A DNA stretch of 64,000 bases from Streptomyces violaceusniger Tu 4113 (lineage in GTDB: Bacteria; Actinomycetota; Actinomycetes; Streptomycetales; Streptomycetaceae), in NCBI RefSeq assembly GCF_000147815.2, contig NC_015957.1, forward strand, positions 8,556,001 through 8,620,000, written 5' to 3'. Positions 16,701-24,280 of this stretch are shown here, in pieces. Under the pieces are notes generated by a model. That model was not told where the DNA came from and made no database searches. It saw nothing but the letters and a program-made list of their open reading frames with translations. How positions within the stretch are numbered: position 1 is the stretch's first letter; every line of letters starts with the position of its first letter. The translations under genes were made by a program, and so were the position numbers.

Positions 16701-17227
16701 AGCCCCAACAGCTCGCGCAGCTCGGCGCCGCCGTCGCCGCCCGGGCCGCTGACGCTGTCGCCGCCCAGGCCGACGCCGTTCCGGCCGCCGATGCCATCGC
16801 CGCCCTGACCGCCGTCGCCTCGGCCGCTGACGCGGTCCCCGCCGCTGACGCCCTCGCGGTCCCGACGACCGTCGCCGTTCCCACCGCTGACGCCCTCGCC
16901 GCCCCGCGCATCGCCACCGCCCCGGCCGCCGTCGCGGACTACCTCGCCGCCCTGGGCACCCCCGCCATCCCGCGCGTCGCCGCCGTCCCGGCCGCCGCCC
17001 CGCGCGCCGCCGCCGCCCCCGCCGCCCTCGCCGTCGCGGACTACCTCGCCGCCTCGCGCACCCCCGCCACCCCGCACGTCGCCGCCACCCCGCGCGTCGT
17101 CGCCGCCCCGGCCCCCGTCCCGGCGCACCTCGCCGTCCCGGCGCACCTCATCGCCCCAGCCGCCGTCCAGCCGTACCCCCAGCCGGTCCGCGACCCACTG
17201 TCCCGACCACACGTTGCCCACGCTCAC
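13721..17227 (-). CDS. PRTase-TRSP-StiP fusion protein with expanded low-complexity linkers
   Basis: A 1168-residue Ter-associated enzyme. The N-terminal VWSGQWVADRLGVRL is followed by Gly/Arg/Asp low complexity (about 21-167). The phosphoribosyltransferase domain (about 168-385) has the PRPP loop VLVDDEFSTGRT (about 297-307). Then come an Ala/Pro linker (about 386-422), a short conserved piece (423-468), another Pro/Ala linker (469-586), a TRSP-type domain (587-715) and a StiP-type domain (about 730-1110) with SLARAGTPVG, VDGWTGKGAI, ACLNSTVSG (Cys943) and HGAKYY (His968). A Thr/Ala/Gly repeat ends the protein. PRTase/TRSP and StiP parts are often separate genes elsewhere. GTG 17227 is the likeliest start, with a weak ribosome site. 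The stop overlaps the HAD start. Confidence 0.8.
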   Translation of the reverse strand: MSVGNVWSGQWVADRLGVRLDGGWGDEVRRDGEVRRDGGRGGDDARGGGDVRGGGGARGGEVVRDGEGGGGGGGARGGGRDGGDARDGGGAQGGEVVRDGGRGGGDARGGEGVSGGNGDGRRDREGVSGGDRVSGRGDGGQGGDGIGGRNGVGLGGDSVSGPGGDGGAELRELLGLALRRNPKRAHLLVSNVLGKHVPQRPAIVHDAGVRLGRRVRELLGDEAAARAVVLGYAETATGLGHSVADGLALAPYLHSTRRPVPGVATVGGFQEEHSHATSHLLLPEDPGLLASTGPLVLVDDEFSTGRTVLNTIAALHRRFPRDHYVVVALVDMRSPEDRARLDAFAADLGARVDLVAAATGAVHLPDDVLERGAKLVAAHEASAPDHEAAPASTAPPADAASTASPADASTAPPAGATPDAGPAAVRVDLGWPEGLPDGGRHGFTPAHRARLEAALPTMATRLANALAQAPNPANALAKAPEDPATPAGDHPTPPADGTPAAPGGHAAPDHPAPPAGGAPASPGGHTAPEAPANDTAAPSDDPTAPAPADNPATGPHRTAPAVPAPAGPRGGGAGATDRPLHPRPSPHRVLVLGFEELMYAPLRIAKALDDVLDGVEVRYSTTTRSPVLAVDDPGYAIRTRLTFPAHDEPADGPGPRYAYNVAPGADPDRRFDAVVAVVDSTADTPALHAPGGLLAALSAHTDRLVLAVVPAYRPQIPSTPRTVPERQAPPMHQPSYEPLRGPDFSSYAPEEVGWLLQDFSHVTLEAPTEEREEAIQSGGAHYAESLPVEYQPNERYQELFRAALDASAARIARAVGAVTETVLAERSPRPVLVSLARAGTPVGVLMRRWAHHAHGLDLPHYAVSIVRGRGIDTAALRWLADHHDPSDVVFVDGWTGKGAITRELSDALAPYPDFDPRIAVLADPGRCVDTYGTRDDFLVPSACLNSTVSGLISRTVLRADLVGPNDFHGAKYYRELAGSDVSGYFLDTVAGRFAEVAEAAMADARQLAATDRSPTWEGWAAVERISQEYGIHDVNLVKPGVGETTRVLLRRVPWKILAQRGAGADLDHVRLLAEQRGVPVEETDGLPYTCVGLIHPRYTRGATGADGKAVTTAGTAGTADTTGTAGTAGTAGTADTADTADTTDTAGTAHEANTAGIANSDERTVAAR
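13786..13900. repeat. nine-base tandem repeats encoding a Thr-Ala-Gly/Asp tail
   Basis: About a dozen imperfect copies of a unit like GTGCCTGCC (plus strand) form the 3' end of the PRTase-StiP gene, where they encode repeating A-G-T and A-D-T triplets. Two or more sub-types (GTGTCTGCC, GTGCCTGCT) alternate in blocks, as expected from slippage or unequal crossing-over. Confidence 0.85.
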
Positions 17228-17308
17228 GCCGCCCTGCGCCTCGTTTCCATCGTCGCTCGTCCGGGTTCCGTCCCGGGCCCGGTTCGCTCTCCCCGGGCCC
17301 AGTTCGCT

Positions 17309-18499
17309 CTACGTCCGCAGGCTTGCCGCCAGCAGTTCCACGAAGCTCACATCCTCCCGGGCCACCCCGAAGACCTCCGCGCGCCGCAGGGTCCGCTCGG
17401 CCCACGCCCGGTGCGGCTTCACCTCGTTCATTTTGTTGGTGTACGAGGAACGCACCACACCGCCCCCGCAGCGCTGGGGCTCCAGGATGTCCACCGCGTC
17501 GCTGAACTCCTCGTGGCTGACGACGGACAGCGCGTGCACGGGGGCCACGTGGGTGGGGTGGATACAGGTCTTGCCCTGCAGCCCGTTGGCGCGGTCCAGT
17601 TCGATCTCGCGCAGCAGCCCGTCCATGTGGTGCTCGATCAGCGCGGTGCGCAGGGCCTCGGCGCGGCCGCTGCTGAAGGGGCTGATCCGTAGCTGCGGTT
17701 TGAACATCCGCTCATGGGGTTTGAAGTACTCCCACACCGGTCCGGTGATCGTGAAGCCGGTGCCGTCGGCCCGGCCCAGCATGTTCACCACGTCCGCGAT
17801 CACGGACGCGATGAGCTGGACGTCGTAGGCGGTCATGTCCGGCGCCCTGCGCAGCCCGTACGCCGAGCACAGATCGGTGACCCCGAGGCGCAGCGCCAGC
17901 ACCCGCTCGCGGTACTTGTCGACAATCCGGCTGATGCCGCTCAGGGTGTCGGTGCGCGTCTCGCGGTGCATCAGCTCGGGCGATTCGAGGACCGGCATCG
18001 CGAAGAGCCGTCGTCCGCCCAATGCCTCGGTCACCTGGGCGTTTTCGGCCGACATCAGCGCCTCGAGAAAGGCCCCGCCGCGCTCCTCGGTGAACTTCGG
18101 CAGTACGAATCCGGACAGCAGCCGCACCCCCGATCCGAACCGGTTGAGAAGATCGACGATCTGCTCGGGGGTGCGGACCCGGATGAAGAGCAGCGGCAGC
18201 GGGGTGGTGCCGGGACCGAGCCCGGACAGCTCCGCGAACTGCCGTATGAGGTTCTCCTCCGCCCCCGGCACCTCGGCGTCGTCGATGGAGTCCTCCAGGC
18301 ACAGCACCATGGACACCACGCCGCGACCTGCCTGTTTGACGATGTCCTCGGCGAGCTTGGGCCGGGTCGCCGGGCAGTACAGGGTCGCGCCGAGCGCGAC
18401 GGCCAGCGTCCGGGCGGGCGAGTCCACGCTGAATTCACCGGGCTCCTGATGAAAGACGTTCGCCCGCACCTCATCCGTCAGATGTCCGAAATGCCGCAT
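17309..18499 (-). CDS. CitE-like HpcH/HpaI-family aldolase of the Ter module
   Basis: A 396-residue protein of the citrate-lyase-beta/HpcH aldolase superfamily. Conserved features are LYCPATRPK, the acidic metal site MVLCLEDSIDD, the FVLPKFTEE strand, PVLESPELMHRE, RLGVTDLCSAYGLRR and the C-terminal KTCIHPTHV. Such enzymes cleave or join C-C bonds at a Mg-bound acid or CoA thioester; the true substrate in Ter systems is unknown. It lies 81 bases before the PRTase-StiP gene, and the trio likely forms one minus-strand operon with the HAD gene. The divergent neighbour is a TerD-domain gene, so one control region probably serves both. Confidence 0.85.
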   Translation of the reverse strand: MRHFGHLTDEVRANVFHQEPGEFSVDSPARTLAVALGATLYCPATRPKLAEDIVKQAGRGVVSMVLCLEDSIDDAEVPGAEENLIRQFAELSGLGPGTTPLPLLFIRVRTPEQIVDLLNRFGSGVRLLSGFVLPKFTEERGGAFLEALMSAENAQVTEALGGRRLFAMPVLESPELMHRETRTDTLSGISRIVDKYRERVLALRLGVTDLCSAYGLRRAPDMTAYDVQLIASVIADVVNMLGRADGTGFTITGPVWEYFKPHERMFKPQLRISPFSSGRAEALRTALIEHHMDGLLREIELDRANGLQGKTCIHPTHVAPVHALSVVSHEEFSDAVDILEPQRCGGGVVRSSYTNKMNEVKPHRAWAERTLRRAEVFGVAREDVSFVELLAASLRT

Positions 18500-18596
18500 C
18501 TAACTCCCCGTACTGCCGGTACGCCGCCTCGGCCACGCTGACCCGCGGTTGGCCGATAATCGTACGTGCGGCCCTGGGTCAAAAGTTCCCCAAGGG

Positions 18597-18609
18597 CGTG
18601 AAAATCACG
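18597..18609. promoter_or_regulatory. dyad in the divergent aldolase/TerD control region
   Basis: CGTGA-AAA-TCACG, a 13-base perfect dyad, sits roughly midway in the 234-base gap between the divergent aldolase (start 18499) and TerD-domain (start 18734) genes. It is a candidate operator for coordinated control; no cognate regulator is visible nearby. Confidence 0.35.
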
Positions 18610-18733
18610 TAACCCATGTGCGTCCGCATGGTGTCCGGCATACCCGCCCTGCTGCCCCGTACCACCTCCCCGCTGCCACCCGCCCCGCACCCTGCGTTGT
18701 CCCAGGACCCACTGGGAAGGCAGGATTGCCGCC

Positions 18734-19945
18734 ATGACGCAGGCGATGCTGAAGGGATCGAACATCCCGCTGGAGGCCACGGCCATACGCGCGGTGTTGC
18801 GCTGGACCCCCGGCACGGACGTACCCGACGTGGACGCCTCGGCGCTGCTGCTGGACGCGGACGACCGGGTGCGCTCGGACGAGGACTTCGTCTTCTACAA
18901 CCAGCCGAACCACCCCTCGGGTCTGGTCCGGCATCTCCCCAAGAAGCCGAATCAGGGCACGCTGACGGACACCATCGAGGCCGAGTTCTCCGGGCTGGAG
19001 CCCGGAGTGCGCCGGGTGGTGCTCGCCGCGTCCGCCGACGGCGGCACCTTCGGACAGGTGAGGGATCTGAGCCTGCTGCTCTACGACGCCTCGTCCGGTG
19101 CGCCGCGCGAGGCGGACGCCGAGCCGCTCGCGATCTTCGCGGTGCTGCCGGAGACCGGTAAGGAGGCCGCGCTGATCTGCGGTGAGCTCTACCGGCGCGG
19201 CGACACCTGGAAGTTCCGGGCCCTGGGGCAGGGCTATGAGACGGGGCTGGTCGGGCTGGCCACGCAGTACGGGATCTCGGTGGAGGACGGCGAGGCCGCG
19301 GGCGGCTCGGACGGCGACGGGGCCGCGGCCCCGGCCGGGCGGGAAGGCGGCACCGCTCCGGAGCCCCCGGTCGCCCCCGCCCCCGCCCCCGAGCCGCTGA
19401 CCGTCGACGCTCCGGAGCCTCTGGCCGCCGCCCCCGAGCCGCTGACCGCTCCCGAGCCCCCGGCCACCGCGACACCCGCGGCGCCCCCGTCCGCCGCCAC
19501 TCACGCACCCCCTGCGGCCCCCGGCACGCCGCCCCCGTCGTCGTCCGATGCGCCGACCCGGCCCCACTCCCCGTCCCCGGCGTACGGCTATCCGCACGCG
19601 GCGTCGCCCGACCCCTGGGATCCGCACCGCACCCAGCCCATGCAGCCCCCCACGGCGCACGGCGACAGCGGCTTCGGCTATGTGCCGCCACAGGCCCCGC
19701 CACCGCCGCCGCAGGCCCCGGCCGCGGGGTATCCGCAGCCGCCCGGCCAGGCGCCGGCGCAGCCCGGCTACGGCTATCCGCCCCAGCAGCAGACGTACGG
19801 CTATCCGCAGTCGCCCGCGTACGGCTATCCGCAGCAGGTGCAGCCGACGGGGCCGGTGGCGCCGCCCCCGCTGCCGATCCCCGTCCAGGTCCCGGACCCG
19901 CAGTTCGTCCTGCCGCCGCAGGGGCCGCAGTTCCAGAACAGATAG
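18734..19945 (+). CDS. TerD-domain protein with Pro-rich YGYP-repeat tail
   Basis: A 403-residue protein. Residues 1-180 are a TerD domain: MLKGSNIPL, the acidic calcium-binding DVDASALLLDADDRVRSDEDFVFYN, and GELYRRGDTWKFRALGQGYETGL near its end. From residue about 185 the chain is disordered and rich in Ala/Pro/Glu, then carries several YGYP and PPPPPQAP repeats. TerD domains bind calcium and act at the membrane in stress and phage/tellurite responses. The tail is absent from the two short TerD proteins at 22259-23592 and could mediate multivalent protein contacts. GGGAAGG precedes the ATG. Confidence 0.85.
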   Translation: MTQAMLKGSNIPLEATAIRAVLRWTPGTDVPDVDASALLLDADDRVRSDEDFVFYNQPNHPSGLVRHLPKKPNQGTLTDTIEAEFSGLEPGVRRVVLAASADGGTFGQVRDLSLLLYDASSGAPREADAEPLAIFAVLPETGKEAALICGELYRRGDTWKFRALGQGYETGLVGLATQYGISVEDGEAAGGSDGDGAAAPAGREGGTAPEPPVAPAPAPEPLTVDAPEPLAAAPEPLTAPEPPATATPAAPPSAATHAPPAAPGTPPPSSSDAPTRPHSPSPAYGYPHAASPDPWDPHRTQPMQPPTAHGDSGFGYVPPQAPPPPPQAPAAGYPQPPGQAPAQPGYGYPPQQQTYGYPQSPAYGYPQQVQPTGPVAPPPLPIPVQVPDPQFVLPPQGPQFQNR

Positions 19946-19992
19946 CTCCAGAACAGATAGCTCCGGAACGGATGGGGGGCGGGGCCGCGGGA

Positions 19993-20019
19993 CGGGCGGG
20001 TCACACCGTGACCCGCCCG
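19993..20019. terminator. bidirectional hairpin between convergent Ter genes
   Basis: CGGGCGGGTCAC (19993-20004) pairs perfectly with GTGACCCGCCCG (20008-20019) around a 3-base loop. It sits between the ends of the TerD-domain gene (19945) and the TerA-like gene (20036), which converge, so it can serve both strands. Confidence 0.8.
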
Positions 20020-20035
20020 CACCCTGCCCCCGTCG

Positions 20036-20764
20036 TCAAACCTTCGACTTGTAGCCCCGGCCCCACTGGAGGCCCCAGCCGTACAGCCGGTCCAGCTCCG
20101 CCTGGAAGCCGTAGACGTACTTCACCTCGCGGCGGACCATCATCTCGCCCTTGACGTTCTCGATCAGCACGACGGCGCAGGAGCGGGCCTGCGGGGCCCG
20201 CTCGTCGAGCGCTATCTCCACCCGCGGCCCATTGCTCGGATAGAGCGTGACCAGGCCGTGGGTGCGGTCGAAGGCGGGGGTGCCGTCGTAGATGTAGACG
20301 AAGACGAGCAGTCGCTTGATGTCGTCCTTGTGGTCCATGTTGACGTAGACCGTCTCGCCGGATCCGGAGCCGAACCGGTCGTCCCCGCTGAGCTTGACGT
20401 ACGGCGCCTCGTTGAGATTGCCGAAGAACTCGCCGAGCGGCTGCACCACGCCCTTGGAGCCGCTCTTCAGCTCGTACATCACCGCGAGGTCGAGGTCGAC
20501 ATTGACCATCGCGGGCCCCTGGGCCTGCACCGGCTCGGGCTTGAACATCCGCAGGGGGTGGCGCAGCGAGCCGCGCGCCGCCCTGCTGTTGAAGTCCGAG
20601 GTGCGCATCTGCCAGGAGAGATTGATCCGCAGATTGCCGCTGGCGGCCCCCTGCTTGGTCAGCGAGATCGTCGATTGCCGCTTGGTCAGCTCGACCACAC
20701 CGGACGCGTCGCCGCTCTCGAACTCACGCCACGCGGACCGTCCCCAGTTGCTCCAGAACGCCAT
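20036..20764 (-). CDS. TerA-like tellurium-resistance family protein
   Basis: A 242-residue soluble protein. The start MAFWSNWGRSAWREFES, the segment GNLRINLSWQMR, the DLDLAVMYELKSG core and YVKLSGDDRFGSGSGETVYVNMDH resemble the TerA branch of the TerD-like beta-sandwich superfamily; the Asp-rich loops are probable calcium ligands. ATG 20764 is used, with GGGTGGGGG upstream; extension to 20812 lacks support. It is convergent with the TerD-domain gene and lies downstream of DUF475 in the same direction, separated by repeats. A role in envelope stress with the other Ter proteins is inferred from family. Confidence 0.75.
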   Translation of the reverse strand: MAFWSNWGRSAWREFESGDASGVVELTKRQSTISLTKQGAASGNLRINLSWQMRTSDFNSRAARGSLRHPLRMFKPEPVQAQGPAMVNVDLDLAVMYELKSGSKGVVQPLGEFFGNLNEAPYVKLSGDDRFGSGSGETVYVNMDHKDDIKRLLVFVYIYDGTPAFDRTHGLVTLYPSNGPRVEIALDERAPQARSCAVVLIENVKGEMMVRREVKYVYGFQAELDRLYGWGLQWGRGYKSKV

Positions 20765-20883
20765 GGTGCGCACCCCCACCCTTCGTGGCTCCGCTGCCTC
20801 AAAGCCGATCAACTGCCGCGGGGCGGCCGGGAGGTCGGAAGACCTCGGCCGCCCCGCTCAGAGCGTTCCTCAAACGCCGCCGC

Positions 20884-21012
20884 GTCACACTCCCGGAGGT
20901 CGGACTCCGGAGGTGACTTCGGTCGGCCTCGTACTCCGGCCCCGCACTCCGGCCTCGGGCTCCGGGCTCAGACTCCGGGCCCGGGCTCGGACTCCGGGCC
21001 AGGACTCCGGGC
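20884..21012. repeat. CTCCGGGC-type short repeats
   Basis: About ten imperfect direct repeats of a 7-12 base unit built on GACTCCGGGC/GGCTCCGGGC fill the gap between the start side of the TerA-like gene and the DUF475 stop. No gene or hairpin stands out in it. Confidence 0.7.
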
Positions 21013-22206
21013 TCAGACTCCCGACGTGACTTCCGTCTTGGTCTCCGAGCCCTCGCCCTCGGCCGCCACCCGGCGGTTACGCACCACCGAGGACCAGTAC
21101 GAGGCGCCGATCAGCACCACGCCCACCAGGCCGGTGATGACCTCGTTGATCTCGTACTTGATCGTGACCAGCAGGATGCCGGCGAGCGCGCCGATCGCGT
21201 AGTGCGCGCCGTGCTCCAGGTAGACGTAGTCGTCCAGGGTGCCCCTGCGGACCAGGAAGACGGTCAGCGACCGGATGTACATCGCGCCGATGCCCAGACC
21301 CAGCGCCATCTCGAAGATGTCGTTGGTGATCGCGAAGGCGCCGATGACCCCGTCGAAGGAGAAGGACGCGTCGATGACCTCGAGGTAGAGGAACAGGAAG
21401 AACGCGGCCTTACCGGCGAGGCCGACCACGGTGGCACCGCTGGAGCCACGGCCGCCGCTGCCGTTGAGCTGGGCGTTCGCGGCGCTCTTCGTCTCCTCGC
21501 CGCTCTCGTCCGCGCCCTTGGCAGCCTCCTCATCCTCGTCGTCTTCCTCCTCCTCTTCGAGCTTGTCCTCGAAGTAGCTGGAGATGCCGCCGACGATCAA
21601 GTAGGTGACCAGACCGGCGACCCCGGCCAGCAGGACGGTGGAGCTCTTGTCACCGCCGCCGTGGGCCACGTCGGTGGCCACGGTGGTGGCGGAGATCAGC
21701 AGCACGACCAGGGCGACGACGACCGAGAACGTGTCCAGCCGGCCCAGCTTGGCGAGCGGCTTCTCCAGCCACCCCAGCCACCTGATGTCCCGCTCCTCGA
21801 AGATGAAGTCGAGGAAGATCATCAGCAGGAACATCCCGCCGAAGGCCGCGATCGCCGGATGCGCCGCCGTGACCAGGTGCTCGTACTTGTCCTTGTTGTT
21901 GATCGCGAGATCGACGGCCTGGAGGGGACTCAGCTTCGCCGTGATGGCGACGATGATCACCGGGAAGACCAGACGCATGCCGAAGACGGCGATCAGGACG
22001 CCGACCGTCAGGAAGATCTTCTGCCAGAAGGCGTTCATCTTGCGCAGAATGCCCGCGTTGATGACCGCATTGTCGAATGAGAGCGAGATCTCCAGGATCG
22101 AGAGGATCCCGACGATCGCGAGCCCCTTCCACCCCCAGAGGACGCCGGCCAGGGCCAGACCGATCACCGTGATGGCGAACGACCAACCAAAGGTTTTGAG
22201 GAGCAC
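21013..22206 (-). CDS. DUF475 (TerC-like) integral membrane protein
   Basis: A 397-residue membrane protein with about eight hydrophobic helices. Two related halves carry the acidic intramembrane signatures ILEISLSFDNAVINAG (about residues 37-52) and EVIDASFSFDGVIGAFA (about 260-276), as in TerC-family metal-handling proteins. The middle has an extraordinarily acidic loop (EEEEEDDEDEE, about 217-227). TerC-family proteins are linked to metal ion export and to TerD partners. It shares orientation with the two downstream-facing TerD genes (22259-23592), 52 bases apart, so they probably form one operon with TerD transcribed first. Confidence 0.88.
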   Translation of the reverse strand: MLLKTFGWSFAITVIGLALAGVLWGWKGLAIVGILSILEISLSFDNAVINAGILRKMNAFWQKIFLTVGVLIAVFGMRLVFPVIIVAITAKLSPLQAVDLAINNKDKYEHLVTAAHPAIAAFGGMFLLMIFLDFIFEERDIRWLGWLEKPLAKLGRLDTFSVVVALVVLLISATTVATDVAHGGGDKSSTVLLAGVAGLVTYLIVGGISSYFEDKLEEEEEDDEDEEAAKGADESGEETKSAANAQLNGSGGRGSSGATVVGLAGKAAFFLFLYLEVIDASFSFDGVIGAFAITNDIFEMALGLGIGAMYIRSLTVFLVRRGTLDDYVYLEHGAHYAIGALAGILLVTIKYEINEVITGLVGVVLIGASYWSSVVRNRRVAAEGEGSETKTEVTSGV

Positions 22207-22258
22207 TGCCTACCCAATCCTTCGTCGTAAGGTCTCCCCCGCGCGCTATTACGCGGCT

Positions 22259-22834
22259 TTACGAAACGTTGACTCCGAAGTCTAGAGCGATGCCGCGCAG
22301 ACCCGACGCGTACCCTTGCCCCACGGCCCTGAACTTCCACTCGCCCCCATAGCGATAAACCTCGCCAAAGATCATCGCGGTCTCGCCGGAGGCGTCCTCG
22401 GAGAGGTCGTAGCGGGCCAGCTCCTGGCCGTCCGCCTGGTTCACCACCCGGATGAAGGCGTTGCTGACCTGCCCGAACGTCTGGCGCCTGGTATCGGCGT
22501 CATGGATCGAGACCGGGAAGGCGATCTTGTCGACCTCGGCCGGGACCTTGACCAGATCGATCAGCAGGGACTCGTCGTCGCCCTCGCCCTCACCGGTGAG
22601 GTTGTCGCCGGTGTGCTCGACGGAGCCCTCGGGGCTCTTGAGGTTGTTGTAGAAGATGAAGTACTCATCGCCGAGCACCCGCCCCGACTGGCACAGCAGC
22701 GCGCTGGCGTCGAGGTCGAACGGCGCTCCGGTGGTGGAGCGCGCGTCCCAGCCCAGGCCGATGAGCACGTGTGTGAGATTCGGAGCGGCTTTGGAGAGGG
22801 AGACATTGCCCCCCTTGGCGAGTGTGACGCCCAT
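22259..22834 (-). CDS. TerD-family stress protein
   Basis: A 191-residue TerD protein. It has [22 protein letters not shown], the calcium site [22 protein letters not shown] and the terminal GVNVS. ATG 22834 has GGAGGA 8-10 bases upstream. It is a close paralogue of the next gene (same length, same motif order), which suggests tandem duplication, but its first calcium loop and C-terminal positions differ. Calcium-dependent stress adaptation is the family role. The bldA codon is absent. Confidence 0.92.
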   Translation of the reverse strand: MGVTLAKGGNVSLSKAAPNLTHVLIGLGWDARSTTGAPFDLDASALLCQSGRVLGDEYFIFYNNLKSPEGSVEHTGDNLTGEGEGDDESLLIDLVKVPAEVDKIAFPVSIHDADTRRQTFGQVSNAFIRVVNQADGQELARYDLSEDASGETAMIFGEVYRYGGEWKFRAVGQGYASGLRGIALDFGVNVS

Positions 22835-23016
22835 GATGCTGATTCCTCCCCGGGGTGGTGCGTGGGTGATGCGCGTCCGGCGCCGCACCCCTGCCTCTGG
22901 GGCGCGGGGGTGCGGCGCCGGAATGGCCTCGCGCGGAGGCCGAATGCGACCTCGTACAGGCCGCTGAACGGCCTTGGAGGGCCGGTGACGGCCCTCGATG
23001 GCGCTCGACGGCTCGC

Positions 23017-23592
23017 TCAGACGTTGACGCCGAAGTCCTGCGCGATACCGCGCAGACCCGAGGCGTACCCCTGACCGATGGCGCGGAACTTCCACTCCGC
23101 CCCGTTCCGGTACAGCTCGCCGAAGACCATGGCGGTCTCGGTCGAGGCGTCCTCGGAGAGGTCGTAGCGGGCCAGCTCCTGGCCGTCGGCCTGGTTCACC
23201 ACGCGGATGAAGGCGTTGCGCACCTGGCCGAAGCTCTGCTGCCGGGTCTCGGCGTCGTAGATCGACACCGGGAAGACGATCTTGGCGACATCGGCGGGGA
23301 CGCCCGCCAGGTTCACCTTGATCTGCTCGTCGTCGCCCTCGCCCTCACCGGTAATGTTGTCACCGGTGTGCTCCACGGAGCCGTCGGGGCTCTTGAGGTT
23401 GTTGAAGAAGACGAAGTTCTGGTCGTTGCCGACCTTGCCCTCGGTGTTCGTCAGCAGAGCGCTGGCGTCGAGGTCGAAGTCCGTGCCCGTGGTGGTGCGG
23501 GCGTCCCAGCCCAGACCCACGACGACCGCGGTCAGGTTCGGGGCTTCCTTGGTCAGCGAGACATTGCCGCCCTTGCTGAGGCTGACTCCCAC
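23017..23592 (-). CDS. TerD-family stress protein, first of the tandem pair
   Basis: A 191-residue TerD protein with [52 protein letters not shown] and a terminal GVNV. GTG 23592 is chosen over an upstream ATG (23604) because GGAGG stands a few bases before it and family members start exactly here. It is separated from the second TerD gene by about 180 bases. In Streptomyces the same order (peroxiredoxin, TerD, TerD, DUF475) recurs beside aceE, so this is core rather than acquired DNA. Confidence 0.92.
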   Translation of the reverse strand: MGVSLSKGGNVSLTKEAPNLTAVVVGLGWDARTTTGTDFDLDASALLTNTEGKVGNDQNFVFFNNLKSPDGSVEHTGDNITGEGEGDDEQIKVNLAGVPADVAKIVFPVSIYDAETRQQSFGQVRNAFIRVVNQADGQELARYDLSEDASTETAMVFGELYRNGAEWKFRAIGQGYASGLRGIAQDFGVNV

Positions 23593-23692
23593 GAGTCCTC
23601 CCAAAAAGGTTCGTCAGGAGCACTGCGTGCCCCTTCATCAAAGGTTTCCCATCAGGATCAACGCGTCGATCCTAGTGAGCGGTTCCCAGCTA

Positions 23693-24151
23693 CTACAGAG
23701 TTTCGAGGGCCTTGACGTAGTCGTTCAGGTCCCGGGCGTCGGGCAGACCGTTGACGATCGTCCAGCGCACCACGCCCTCCTTGTCGATCACGAAGGTGCC
23801 GCGCACCGCGCAGCCCTTGTCCTCGTCGAAGACGCCGTAGGCGCGGCTGGTCTCGCCGTGCGGCCAGAAGTCCGACAGCAGGGGGTACTCCAGCCCCTCC
23901 TGCTCGGCGAAGACCCGCAGGCTGAAGGGCGAGTCATTGGAGACCGCCAGCAGCTGGACCTCGTCGTTGACGAACGTCGGCAGCTCGTCGCGGAGCGCGC
24001 ACAGCTCGCCGGTGCAGACGCCGGTGAAGGCGAACGGGTAGAAGAGGAGCACGACGTTCTTCTCGCCCCGGAAGTCGGAGAGCTTGACCGACTCGCCGTG
24101 CTGGTTCTTCAGCTGAAAGTCGGGGGCCTTCGTACCGACCTCTATCGACAT
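23693..24151 (-). CDS. AhpE-type peroxiredoxin
   Basis: A 152-residue thiol peroxidase that reduces hydroperoxides in the cytoplasm. The thioredoxin-like start [16 protein letters not shown] leads to [20 protein letters not shown], where Cys46 is the peroxidatic residue by position and Cys51 is a second Cys that could act as resolving or regulatory thiol. The family is known from Mycobacterium tuberculosis AhpE. It lies between DUF3052 and the TerD pair, all on the minus strand. Two direct repeats of TCACGTTCGAA lie just upstream (24168-24192) and may be an operator. Confidence 0.9.
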   Translation of the reverse strand: MSIEVGTKAPDFQLKNQHGESVKLSDFRGEKNVVLLFYPFAFTGVCTGELCALRDELPTFVNDEVQLLAVSNDSPFSLRVFAEQEGLEYPLLSDFWPHGETSRAYGVFDEDKGCAVRGTFVIDKEGVVRWTIVNGLPDARDLNDYVKALETL

Positions 24152-24167
24152 GGGGACATCCCTTCGC

Positions 24168-24192
24168 TCACGTTCGAAAGATCACGTTCGAA
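24168..24192. promoter_or_regulatory. direct repeats upstream of the peroxiredoxin
   Basis: TCACGTTCGAA occurs at 24168-24178 and again at 24182-24192, 14 bases apart, starting 17 bases before the peroxiredoxin ATG. Two identical half-sites so placed suggest a regulator binding site in the leader or promoter. Confidence 0.5.
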
Positions 24193-24223
24193 TGATCATG
24201 TGGTGCGCGTCCACCCTATGTGC

Positions 24224-24259
24224 AGAGCCCCCCTCCGAAAGGGCACGGAGGGGGGCTCT
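24224..24259. terminator. strong hairpin after DUF3052
   Basis: AGAGCCCCCCTCCG (24224-24237) and CGGAGGGGGGCTCT (24246-24259) form a perfect 14-bp stem with an 8-base loop, 21 bases beyond the DUF3052 stop on the minus strand. It should insulate DUF3052 from the peroxiredoxin gene. No U-run follows, as is usual in Streptomyces. Confidence 0.85.
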
Positions 24260-24280
24260 GAGGTGTGGATCCGCAGGGCC

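Noticed and set aside
23659..23686. GGGAAC-N19-GTT resembling a SigR promoter before the first TerD gene
   Set aside because: The SigR spacer is 18 bases and the -35 is GGGAAT; both deviate, so the match is not reliable.
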